Source: Desulfobacterales bacterium (GTDB lineage: Bacteria; Desulfobacterota; Desulfobacteria; Desulfobacterales; ETH-SRB1). From it: a stretch of 11,290 nucleotides of DNA. The stretch covers positions 1 through 11,290 of the forward strand of contig JASEIZ010000048.1 of NCBI GenBank assembly GCA_030017395.1, read 5' to 3'. Within the stretch, counting starts at the first letter, position 1. Every line of letters starts with the position of its first letter. Made by a program: the position numbers and the translations under genes. Below are positions 1 through 6,237 of this stretch, one piece after another. The notes under the pieces were generated by a model. It made no database searches. It was given only the letters and a program-made list of their open reading frames with translations, and was not told where the DNA came from.

Positions 1-271
1 GAGAAACTTTCTGGGTATATTTTCGTCGGGATAAAACCGCATCAAATCCCTCTTCAACAAGCTGTTTACGAACTCGCTCGATTGTCTGGACAGTTACATC
101 AAGTGCCTCGCTGATTATTTCATCTGGCCACCCAGGACCGTTATCGCTTTGGTCCGCCTTAAGCAATATCCGTCCCCGGGTAAACATTCGTGCCGGGCCT
201 CGTCCCGACGTTAACAATTTCGTTAAGGTCTTACGTTCCTCCGTGGATAACCGAACAATGTGCTTTTTCAT
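1..271 (-). CDS. IS630-type transposase, N-terminal helix-turn-helix part (runs off the left edge)
   Basis: The minus strand is open from an ATG at 271-269 to the window edge, giving about 90 residues that begin MKKHIVRLSTEERKTL. The sequence has the IS630-family N-terminal pattern: a conserved opening, a GRGPARMFTRGRILLKAD segment, then a helix-turn-helix region (EIISEALDVTVQTIERVRKQL, about residues 51-72) leading to a basic linker (SRRKYTQK). The DDE catalytic domain would lie outside the window. IS630/Tc1 transposases cut and paste DNA at TA targets (family knowledge). A ribosome-binding site AGGAAAG lies just upstream of the ATG (280-274 on the minus strand), inside an inverted repeat. 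The gene points away from the truncated transporter at 376, which fits an insertion sequence landing in that gene. Assignment to IS630 is by motif recognition only, and whether the element is intact cannot be seen. Confidence 0.85.
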   Translation of the reverse strand, partial: MKKHIVRLSTEERKTLTKLLTSGRGPARMFTRGRILLKADQSDNGPGWPDEIISEALDVTVQTIERVRKQLVEEGFDAVLSRRKYTQKVS

Positions 272-274
272 AGC

Positions 275-320
275 TTTCCTCAAGGTTTGTGGTAGCATTA
301 TAAAAATTGCCTTGAGGAAA
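275..320. repeat. 11-bp perfect inverted repeat over the transposase ribosome-binding site
   Basis: TTTCCTCAAGG (275-285) and CCTTGAGGAAA (310-320) are exact reverse complements separated by 24 nt. The left arm, read on the minus strand, contains the AGGAAAG ribosome-binding site of the transposase. A transcript that starts outside the element and reads through both arms could fold the site into a stem and block translation; a transcript starting between the arms could not. That role is inferred by analogy with other insertion sequences. The pair could instead be subterminal transposase-binding repeats. Confidence 0.7.
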
Positions 321-375
321 TATACTATTTATCAAAATAAAAATCAACCTATTTACCCAATAAATTTTAATTGAC

Positions 376-1401
376 ATGACACTAGGTATTGGCTACATAA
401 TTGCGGGACTGGCGGGAGGTACCGACTTCTGGTCACTTTTCTTCTTAATTGGTATCGTTGGCGGCAGCGGTATTGGTTTAGCATATGTTGTGCCGATTAC
501 TGTCGGTATGCGTTGGTTCCCCGACAAAAAGGGATTGATTACTGGTCTTGCAGTTGCGGGATTTGGCTTTGGTGCAACCTTGTGGGTAAAACTTGCGGGC
601 GCATGGGGTCATATGATCGTTGACATGGGTATCAGCAAGACTTTTATAATCTACGGAATAATTTTTATCCTTGGAATTATTATCGGCGGTTTTTTCATGG
701 TTTTTCCTCCGGCAGGATGGAGACCATCCGGATATAATCCTGATGTTCCTGCATCAGGCGGAGCTAAAAAAGCTGCAATTATAGATATTCAATCCGGACA
801 AATGTTACGTACACCTCAATTTTATATGATCTTTTTTACTTTTGTTTTTGGTGCAAGCGCAGGCCTTATGAGTATTGGACTCATGAAGTTGTTCCCTATG
901 GTTGCTCTGACAGCGAACGGCGTTCCCAATGCTTCTGAAGTCGCGGGTACAGCAATGGCCTTTTTCTTTTCAATAGCTAATGGTATTGGAAGAATTGCCT
1001 GGGGTGCGATGAGTGATAAGCTCGGCAGAAAAAAATCTATCGTTATTATGATGGCCACTCAAGGTATCATCGTTATCCTTTTCCAGTGGATGGCGGGAAC
1101 TCCTGCTCTACTATTTCTCGGGGCCACACTAATTGGCTTTAATTTTGGTGGTAACTTCGCTCTTTTCCCAACAATTACGGCAGACACTTTTGGAGTAAAA
1201 TTTATTGGTCAAAACTACGGCTGGGTTTTCCTGGCTTACGGTGTTGGTGGAATCTTTGGCCCAATGCTCGGTGGAAAACTTGGCGATATGGGTAACTTCC
1301 CGATGGCTTTCACAATTTGCGGTGTTCTCTGCTTAGCGGCAGCTTTCATTATCAACATGGTAAAACCACCAAAGGATAAAATTGCAACTGTAAGTAAGTA
1401 A
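376..1401 (+). pseudogene. 5'-truncated OFA-family MFS transporter (oxalate/formate antiporter-like)
   Basis: The 341 residues are rich in membrane segments and match the oxalate/formate antiporter (OFA) group of major facilitator proteins. Visible hallmarks are a glycine-rich helix (GGSGIGLAYVVPI, 29-41), RWFPDKKGLITGLAV (46-60), PPAGWRPSGYNPD (111-123), and the second-half motif-A loop GRIAWGAMSDKLGRKK (205-220). Family members normally run about 400-430 residues, with two more helices and the first motif-A loop in front. Here homology begins abruptly in what should be helix 3. The frame is closed by TAA at 361-363, and the ATG at 376 has no convincing ribosome-binding site. With an IS630-type transposase immediately to the left, the simplest reading is an insertion that removed about 60-80 residues. 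The substrate could have been formate, oxalate, lactate or another carboxylate. A functional shortened protein is unlikely. Confidence 0.8.
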
Positions 1402-1406
1402 AATCA

Positions 1407-1742
1407 ATGAAAAAAGAAGAATACCGAAATCAAGCGCTGAAAATCTTACCACGGGTCTGCGCAAAGTGCGGCCGAGAGTTTTCCGGCAAAAAACTGCGCG
1501 AGCTCACGGTCCATCACAGAGACCATAACCACAGAAACAATCCGCCCGACGGCAGCAACTGGGAGTTGTTGTGCTTCTACTGCCACGACAACGAGCACTC
1601 TCGCTTCCTGGATGCCGAATGGCTTGACACTCAATACCCGGATACCGAAAAAAGATCGACAGTTATCAACACCCCTTTTGCAGATCTCAAGAAACTGTTG
1701 CGTGTGCCTGTCCATAAAAGAGAAAAGGATGAAGCAGAATGA
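1407..1742 (+). CDS. yajD: YajD-type HNH nuclease
   Basis: This 111-residue protein closely resembles E. coli YajD in length and order of motifs. A CxxC knuckle (C18, C21) is followed by LRELTVHHRDHNH (30-42) with the HH pair at 36-37, then DGSNWELLCFYCHDNEH (48-64) with the second CxxC pair (C56, C59) and H60/H64. This is a zinc-bound beta-beta-alpha metal (HNH) nuclease fold. The C-terminal FADLKKLL (91-98) also recalls YajD. HNH enzymes cut DNA using a metal ion, but the physiological role of YajD proteins is not established. The start lies 5 bp after the truncated transporter and has no strong ribosome-binding site, so it may depend on translation arriving from upstream. If so, the insertion upstream could also affect its expression (inference). 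Confidence 0.9.
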   Translation: MKKEEYRNQALKILPRVCAKCGREFSGKKLRELTVHHRDHNHRNNPPDGSNWELLCFYCHDNEHSRFLDAEWLDTQYPDTEKRSTVINTPFADLKKLLRVPVHKREKDEAE

Positions 1743-1783
1743 TTGATAACTGCTGAACAAGAAAGGAAGAATCACCCCTGTCC

Positions 1784-1942
1784 CTATGCTTGCCTGTCCT
1801 CTGTTGAAGGGGTCGGCTCTTTTTCAGTTCCATCGGTTTCAACCGCCTTGTTTTCCAGCTTGCGCTGCCTTTTTTCCTCTTTCTTTTTTTTCTTGTCCAT
1901 TTCTTTCTGACGCTTCTTAAACTGGTAATTAGATTTTGCCAT
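1784..1942 (-). CDS. 52-residue lysine-rich small conserved protein
   Basis: On the minus strand an ATG at 1942-1940 opens a 52-codon gene ending in TAG at 1786-1784. A strong GAAAGGAAATGCC leader carries the ribosome-binding site. The protein starts MAKSNYQFKKRQKEMDKKKK and continues through a highly charged stretch of Lys, Arg and Glu (about residues 9-32), then an acidic Thr/Pro-rich tail (33-52). The MAKSNYQF-KRQKE opening followed by KKKKKEEKR is a pattern I recall from small uncharacterised proteins in proteobacteria, but I cannot check this. The charged middle would form a helix, possibly binding nucleic acid (inference). It is convergent with yajD (41 bp apart), downstream of recJ and on the same strand. 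A different minus-strand frame over the same bases (1687-1947) gives a longer but unconvincing product. Confidence 0.75.
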   Translation of the reverse strand: MAKSNYQFKKRQKEMDKKKKKEEKRQRKLENKAVETDGTEKEPTPSTEDRQA

Positions 1943-1964
1943 GGCATTTCCTTTCTGGTTGGTT

Positions 1965-1979
1965 GCCGGATCGACCGGC
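1965..1979. repeat. Short hairpin upstream of the 52-residue gene
   Basis: GCCGG (1965-1969) and CCGGC (1975-1979) form a perfect 5-bp GC-rich stem with a 5-nt loop, about 22 bp before the small minus-strand gene and next to a run of eight T and seven A (1990-2004). It could be part of the 5' leader or a weak upstream terminator. The stem is short enough to be chance. Confidence 0.3.
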
Positions 1980-2039
1980 TAAATATTTATTTTTTTTAAA
2001 AAAATCAACACATCATTATCATCCACACCTTTTTATCAG

Positions 2040-2114
2040 ACCGCAAAAGCAAGCAACAATTGAAACTCCCCGCCGCAAGCAGCGGGGAATGCGCTCGCTT
2101 TTGCGGTTCAAGCA
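2040..2114. repeat. Palindromic intergenic repeat, copy A, directly after recJ
   Basis: The 55-bp core (2060-2114) matches copy B at 3986-4040 at about 50 of 55 positions, in the same orientation. It contains nested pairing: TTGAA (2060-2064) with TTCAA (2107-2111), and CCCCGC (2068-2073) with GCGGGG (2082-2087). Copy A alone has a further arm, ACCGCAAAAGC (2040-2050), exactly complementary to GCTTTTGCGGT (2097-2107). It ends one base before the recJ stop codon (2117-2115). It may act as a 3' mRNA stabiliser or terminator for recJ (inference). The form resembles REP-type elements. Confidence 0.8.
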
Positions 2115-3833
2115 TCATAGAATGTGTTCGACAATAATTTGAGCTGTTTTTCCGCCGTTCCAGTGGTTCCAGCGCAGTTTGAATATAATCTGATTGAAAT
2201 TTTCCTGCTGGTTTTTGTTTGTATCTACATTAAAACAGATGGCATTAAAGGAATTACCCATCCTGGAATCAGGCTGCTTTAAAAGCATGCGCCTGTGGTT
2301 TTTACCAACGATTTTTGAATCTATTACCCTGACATTTTTGGCCATAAAGAGAGGTTCATCGTTGCCTGTGCCAAACGGCTTTAAGGCTTCAAGTTCATTG
2401 ATTAAGTCTTCTGAAATGTCGTCAAAATCGAGTTCATAATCAACAGAAATTGTCTGCACAAAATTATCCGGAGAGGTCATTTTTTGAACGGCGTTTTCAA
2501 AGTTTTTTTGAAATGCATCCATATTCTCGGCCTTTATTTTCAGACCTGCCGCCATTGAATGGCCGCCAAAGGTTTCAAGAAGGTCAGAGCATGACATAAG
2601 TCCTTTATAGATATTAAACCCCGGTATGCTTCTGGCCGATCCTTTGCCGACCCCTTCCTTTATCGCGACAAGGACTACCGGCCGGAAGTATTTTTTTACC
2701 ATCCTGGATGCAACTATACCCAGAACTCCTTCATGCCACATGTTGCCCAATTTATTATCTGATAAGACCAGAGAACTATTTTTGAGCAGGTATTGATTGT
2801 TGTTTAAATATTCGAAAATATCTTCCATTATCTCTTGTTCAATATTATGCCTTTTAATGTTCATGCTGCTGAGTGATTGGGCAAGTTGTTTGGCGGTTTT
2901 AAGGTTGTTTGTAGTAAGGAGCTCAACAGCGGCTGAAGCATGATCGATTCTGCCCGCGGCATTTAACCTGGGCGCCAGCCTGAAGGCGATATCTTCCTCA
3001 TCCACGGAATTGTTTTTTGTCCCACTATATTCTATCAAGGTTTTTATGCCGCATCGATCGCCCGTATTTATCATTTCAAGTCCTGTTTTTACCAATACGC
3101 GGTTTTCATCGACAAGAGGGACCATGTCGGCCACGGTTCCAAGAGCTACAAGATCGCAAAGGTTTTTCAGATTTGGTTCCGGCCTGTTTTGCCAAAAATG
3201 ATTGTCGCGCATGTGTTTTCGGAGACAGATCAGAAGACAAAAAGCCACTCCAACACCTGCAAGTATGTGGAAATCTGAACATTTTGGATTTAGCACGGCA
3301 ACGGCAGGGGGTGGTTTATCGGATATTTCGTGGTGATCTGTAACTATTACATCGATTCCGGAATATTGAGCTGTTTTTACGGCATTGTTACTGCTTGAGC
3401 CGCAGTCAACGGTGATTATCAGGTTTATTCCATTTGGCATTGCGTAATCTGTTATATGTTTTGTGTGAAGGCCGTATCCTTCTTTGGTCCTGTGCGGGAT
3501 ATAATATGAAACATCTGCTCCCGTATAATGTAAAAACTCGAAAAGGATTGCTGTTGCGGTGATTCCATCAACATCGTAGTCGCCAAAGATTAATATTTTT
3601 TCATGATCTGTTATGGCTGAATAGATACGCTTTACGGCAGCATCCATGTTTTTTATTGAGCATGGAGGCCGCATATTGTTAAGAGAAGGTTTGAGGAAGC
3701 GCCGTGCAGCATCTTTTGAAATAATTTTACGATTTGCCAGAATAGTTGCCGTAGCATGGTTGCACTCCAACTCTCCGCGGATGTTTTCGACTGCATTAAT
3801 ATCTGGTTGTAAAAGCCGCCAATATTTTTTCAT
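2115..3833 (-). CDS. recJ: Single-stranded-DNA-specific exonuclease RecJ
   Basis: RecJ degrades single-stranded DNA 5' to 3' and acts in recombination and mismatch and base-excision repair. The 572 residues match the usual length (E. coli about 577). DHH-superfamily motifs appear in order: GDYDVDG (84-90), DCGSS (143-147), TDHH (165-168) and ALGTVADMVPLV (230-241), which supply the metal-binding aspartates and histidines. The DHHA1 part shows RLNAAGRIDHAS (289-300), WHEGVLGIVASR (366-377), GSARSIPGFN (398-407) and FGGHSMAAG (422-430). The C-terminal 130 or so residues would form the OB-fold region. No catalytic residue appears missing. The ATG at 3833-3831 fits family N-termini, but no ribosome-binding site precedes it, while a perfect TATAAT lies only 7 nt upstream, so the mRNA may be leaderless. 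Palindromic repeats lie at both ends of the gene. Confidence 0.97.
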   Translation of the reverse strand: MKKYWRLLQPDINAVENIRGELECNHATATILANRKIISKDAARRFLKPSLNNMRPPCSIKNMDAAVKRIYSAITDHEKILIFGDYDVDGITATAILFEFLHYTGADVSYYIPHRTKEGYGLHTKHITDYAMPNGINLIITVDCGSSSNNAVKTAQYSGIDVIVTDHHEISDKPPPAVAVLNPKCSDFHILAGVGVAFCLLICLRKHMRDNHFWQNRPEPNLKNLCDLVALGTVADMVPLVDENRVLVKTGLEMINTGDRCGIKTLIEYSGTKNNSVDEEDIAFRLAPRLNAAGRIDHASAAVELLTTNNLKTAKQLAQSLSSMNIKRHNIEQEIMEDIFEYLNNNQYLLKNSSLVLSDNKLGNMWHEGVLGIVASRMVKKYFRPVVLVAIKEGVGKGSARSIPGFNIYKGLMSCSDLLETFGGHSMAAGLKIKAENMDAFQKNFENAVQKMTSPDNFVQTISVDYELDFDDISEDLINELEALKPFGTGNDEPLFMAKNVRVIDSKIVGKNHRRMLLKQPDSRMGNSFNAICFNVDTNKNQQENFNQIIFKLRWNHWNGGKTAQIIVEHIL

Positions 3834-3840
3834 GACAAGA

Positions 3841-3871
3841 ATTATATATCCGATATCAATAATTTGAACAA
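3841..3871 (-). promoter_or_regulatory. Candidate recJ promoter (leaderless configuration)
   Basis: Read on the minus strand, a perfect TATAAT (3846-3841) lies 7 nt before the recJ ATG, with a weak TTGTTC (3871-3866) about 19 nt further upstream. Transcription from this box would start close to the ATG itself. No Shine-Dalgarno sequence is seen before the ATG, which agrees with leaderless initiation. In such AT-rich DNA the match could be chance. Confidence 0.35.
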
Positions 3872-3939
3872 GTTATTAAGACTTTTTTTATTGATAAATT
3901 AATTTGTATGATGTTAATTGATTTTTAAGCTCCGCACCC

Positions 3940-3953
3940 TTGATTTTTATCAA
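3940..3953. promoter_or_regulatory. FNR/CRP-family-like site TTGATTTTTATCAA
   Basis: TTGAT-TTTT-ATCAA is a perfect match to the FNR consensus TTGAT-N4-ATCAA, in the divergent region between recJ (start 3833) and the DUF4911 gene. It is about 107 bp upstream of recJ and 4 bp before an ATG at 3958. FNR-type regulators sense oxygen, nitric oxide or redox state. Local AT-richness makes chance occurrence possible, and the target gene is unclear. Confidence 0.4.
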
Positions 3954-3957
3954 AGTC

Positions 3958-4017
3958 ATGACGGTAAAGGAGCCGGACTTAATTTTTGAAGCTTCCCGCC
4001 GCAAGCAGCGGGGTTAG
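3958..4017 (+). other. 19-codon open frame, probable original 5' end of the DUF4911 gene, closed by TAG inside repeat B
   Basis: An ATG at 3958 opens MTVKEPDLIFEA, then enters repeat B (from 3986) and reads SRRKQRG before TAG at 4015-4017. It is in the same frame as the DUF4911 domain that resumes immediately afterwards. This suggests that the repeat was inserted into the coding sequence and brought the stop with it. The TTG at 4027 lies 9 nt after the stop, so re-initiation is possible. Copy A of the repeat has ATG rather than TAG at the equivalent place. Confidence 0.45.
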
Positions 4018-4040
4018 CGCTCGCTTTTGCGGTTCAAGCA
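3986..4040. repeat. Palindromic repeat, copy B, in the 5' part of the DUF4911 gene
   Basis: This 55-bp unit matches copy A (2060-2114) except at about five positions, three of them clustered where AAT is replaced by TTA (4014-4016). It keeps the TTGAA/TTCAA outer arms and a CCCGC/GCGGG inner stem around CGCAAGCA. That substitution creates the in-frame TAG. The unit also supplies the TTG at 4027 that may now be the start codon of the following gene. Confidence 0.8.
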
Positions 4041-4311
4041 GAGCGAGAAATTTTATCGTATCGGATTTACCTTGCAAACAATACAGAAATATTATCGTGT
4101 TGATCGCAGAGAAATCTGTTTTTTAAGATTTATTTTTGAGGCTTATGACGGCATCGCGATATTAACAACAATTGATCCCGTATTGGGGCTTGTGGTTCTT
4201 CAAATTTCTTCCGGATGTGAAGAGTATGTCGAGATGATTTTGCAGGATCTTAAAAAAGAGATTATGATCGAACCGGTTGCGAATTTTGAGAAATCGAGGG
4301 AGGTGTTATGA
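4027..4311 (+). CDS. DUF4911-type protein of unknown function, start disturbed by a repeat
   Basis: The protein has about 94 residues if counted from the TTG at 4027. Its core (about 21-80) reads KYYRVDRREICFLRFIFEAY, then DGIAILTTIDP, LGLVVLQIS, CEEYVEMILQDLKKE and IEP. I recognise this as the DUF4911 pattern, a small domain common in Desulfobacterota with no known activity. The predicted fold is a compact alpha/beta domain (inference). The start is uncertain. The TTG at 4027 lies inside repeat B and lacks a good ribosome-binding site; another in-frame TTG is at 4072; the ATG at 3958 is in frame but separated by TAG at 4015. The stop overlaps the next gene by ATGA, so the two are translationally coupled. 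Its position ahead of miaB and the DUF151 nuclease suggests one operon. It may be functional with a changed N-terminus or may be decaying. Confidence 0.7.
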   Translation: MRFKQSEKFYRIGFTLQTIQKYYRVDRREICFLRFIFEAYDGIAILTTIDPVLGLVVLQISSGCEEYVEMILQDLKKEIMIEPVANFEKSREVL

Positions 4312-4739
4312 AAAAAGGATTTTATTTCAGCCTTGTGGTGATATTATCTTTTTGTACGCTTGGAATGGGAGGCATGGGAGAAGGTGACGCCATAACCGTG
4401 CCAGAGCCCGAAGAAAACTATGCGGTAACCCTTATAGACCAGTCTGACGTGTCAATTGATCTTGAGAAATTTTCCTGTGACGGGCTGACTTGTATTATAG
4501 GTAAAATGGGCAGGGTTGAAATATCTATCGGCTTTGACAAGATAAACTCTGTTTTTTTTCTATTACATGATAAAGATGTTGTGGCAAAGATAAATTTAAA
4601 AGACGGGAAGGTCGTCGAGCTTGTTGTGGACAATAAAAAACCCTGCTATGGCGTATCTTCATTCGCAGATATCAGGATAGAGACGCAGGATATAAAAAGG
4701 CTCACTATTCATAGAAAGATACCAAAAAAGGTTGAGTAG
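4308..4739 (+). CDS. Small exported protein of unknown function
   Basis: This 143-residue protein starts with a typical signal peptide: a KKG n-region, a hydrophobic stretch FYFSLVVILSFCTLG (5-19), then a GMGGMGEGDA segment where cleavage is likely. C16 is in the hydrophobic region, but LSFC is not a good lipobox. The rest looks beta-rich, with VTLIDQSDVSIDLEKF (40-55), cysteines C57 and C62 that could pair, and C113. I do not recognise a family with confidence; the alternating pattern suggests a small beta domain in the periplasm. A strong GGGAGGTG ribosome-binding site precedes the ATG, which overlaps the stop of the DUF4911 gene. The next gene, miaB, starts after a 102-bp gap containing a degenerate repeat. 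Confidence 0.8.
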   Translation: MKKGFYFSLVVILSFCTLGMGGMGEGDAITVPEPEENYAVTLIDQSDVSIDLEKFSCDGLTCIIGKMGRVEISIGFDKINSVFFLLHDKDVVAKINLKDGKVVELVVDNKKPCYGVSSFADIRIETQDIKRLTIHRKIPKKVE

Positions 4740-4760
4740 TTGTGTGGGGAATTGGGAGAG

Positions 4761-4835
4761 TGATTGGTTGTCGATTAAAAGAATAGAGCGGAATGATTCC
4801 ATCAATCATCAATTATCAATCATAAGTCAACAATC
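4761..4835. repeat. Degenerate copy of the GATTGTCGATTG-type repeat before miaB
   Basis: The gap before miaB holds GTCGATTAAAAGAATAG, then GATTCCATCAATCA (4795-4808), then several CAATC/ATCAAT units. The same parts occur in the same order at 10507-10614, where GATTCCATCAATCA is exact (10573-10586) and GTCGATTGAAAAGATAG is closely similar. The arms here are too diverged for a long stem, so this looks like an older copy of the same family. It lies about 6 bp before the miaB ATG and probably forms its 5' leader. Confidence 0.6.
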
Positions 4836-4841
4836 TAAAGA

Positions 4842-6209
4842 ATGAAGACAAAATATTTATACATTAATACTATCGGATGTCAAATGAATGTTTATGACTC
4901 CGAACAGATTTCAAAAGTATTAAAACCGTTGCAATATAACATGACATCATCCCTGGAAAAGGCCGATTTGATTATTGCAAATACGTGCGCTATAAGGGAA
5001 AAGGCGGAGCAGAAAGTATTCAGCTTTTTAGGGCGTGTTGCGCATCTTAAAAGAAAAAAGCCAAATCTTATTTTAGGGGTTGGCGGATGTGTGGCACAAC
5101 AGGAAGGGTCTAAGATACTGGAACGCGCACCGTATCTTGATCTTGTTTTCGGTACCCATGCTATCGGCCGTCTTCCGAGCATGATCGAGCGGATAGATGC
5201 TAAAAAATGCCGTATCGTCGATGTTGAAATGCCGGAAGGAATAGATGAATCTGTTTTTAGCGCCTATACAGATTATAATAGAAAGGTTACGAGTTTTGTA
5301 ACTATAATGCAAGGATGTGATAATTATTGCACATACTGTGTGGTTCCTTTTGTGCGAGGCAGAGAGGCAAGCAGGAGTCCTGAAAAAATAATTGGTGAGA
5401 TCCGCAGCCTTGTTGGATCCGGTATAAAAGAGATTACCCTTCTTGGCCAGAACGTAAACAGTTTTGGTAAAAAGGAAGGATTGTGTTCATTTTCAAAACT
5501 TCTTTCTTTTATTAATGAGATCGACGGTCTTTTAAGAATCAGATTTACCACTTCACACCCAAAGGATCTTTCAGATGATTTAATTTATGCTTTTGAAAAC
5601 CCTGATAAATTATGCAGGCATATACATTTGCCTGTACAGTCAGGATCGGACAGGATATTAAAAAGGATGAACCGGAAATATTCCAGAGATTATTATCTTG
5701 CAAAGGTGGATAAACTGCGAAATATTTGTCCTGATATAGCCATCACCTCCGATTTTATTGTGGGTTTTCCAGGGGAGACCGAGGATGATTTTAATGAAAC
5801 GCTGGACTTGATCAAAACAGTGCAATATGATGATATATTTGCGTTTAAGTATTCCGACCGCCCAAAGGTTCCTTCTGCTCTTTTTCGCCACAAGATATCT
5901 GAACAGGATAAAAAAGACAGATTGATTGAATTGTTGAAATCACAGGAATATTATACGAAAAAAAAGAACAAAGTTCTGGAGGGATCGACCCAATCAATAC
6001 TTGTAGAAGGGTTAAGCAAAAAGAAGCTTCAAACCGACGCAAAAAACAAGCATGTCCAATGGACAGGAAGGACATCAACAAACAAAATCGTAAACTTTAT
6101 TTCAAACAATGATGTTTCTTTACATAATGAAAATTTTTTAGGAAAGATGATTAATGTAAGGATTGAAAAAGCATTATCCCATTCTCTTCAAGGGATAAGA
6201 GTGAAATAA
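4842..6209 (+). CDS. miaB: tRNA-2-methylthio-N6-dimethylallyladenosine synthase MiaB
   Basis: MiaB is a radical-SAM methylthiotransferase that adds a methylthio group to C2 of N6-isopentenyladenosine at position 37 of tRNAs reading UNN codons. The 455 residues fit the family (E. coli 474). The N-terminal domain carries the three cysteines of the auxiliary 4Fe-4S cluster: C13 in IGCQMN, C49 in ANTCAIRE and C83 in GGCVAQ. The radical-SAM motif is GCDNYCTYCVVPFVRGRE (158-174; C159, C163, C166). ITLLGQNVNSF (198-208), IHLPVQSGSDR and DFIVGFPGETEDDF follow, then a C-terminal TRAM domain (about 385-450). All key cysteines are present. The GQNVNS and PVQSGS forms favour MiaB over RimO or MtaB. The start has only a weak ribosome-binding site behind a repeat-derived leader. 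The bifunctional nuclease gene follows after 28 bp. Confidence 0.97.
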   Translation: MKTKYLYINTIGCQMNVYDSEQISKVLKPLQYNMTSSLEKADLIIANTCAIREKAEQKVFSFLGRVAHLKRKKPNLILGVGGCVAQQEGSKILERAPYLDLVFGTHAIGRLPSMIERIDAKKCRIVDVEMPEGIDESVFSAYTDYNRKVTSFVTIMQGCDNYCTYCVVPFVRGREASRSPEKIIGEIRSLVGSGIKEITLLGQNVNSFGKKEGLCSFSKLLSFINEIDGLLRIRFTTSHPKDLSDDLIYAFENPDKLCRHIHLPVQSGSDRILKRMNRKYSRDYYLAKVDKLRNICPDIAITSDFIVGFPGETEDDFNETLDLIKTVQYDDIFAFKYSDRPKVPSALFRHKISEQDKKDRLIELLKSQEYYTKKKNKVLEGSTQSILVEGLSKKKLQTDAKNKHVQWTGRTSTNKIVNFISNNDVSLHNENFLGKMINVRIEKALSHSLQGIRVK

Positions 6210-6237
6210 TTACTGATTTGAAAGGAGAAAAACGCTT

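Noticed and set aside
1743..1783. Bidirectional terminator between yajD and the small gene
   Set aside because: No convincing stem with a T-tract is visible in the 41-bp gap.
1687..1947. 86-residue minus-strand open frame
   Set aside because: It overlaps the yajD 3' end and the better-supported 52-residue gene, and its composition is implausible. Only the alternative frame starting at 1942 has a ribosome-binding site and a sensible small-protein pattern.
1936..2142. 68-residue plus-strand open frame
   Set aside because: Half of it is a read-through of the palindromic repeat (RRKQRGMRSLLRFK), and the rest lies across intergenic DNA antisense to the small-gene start.
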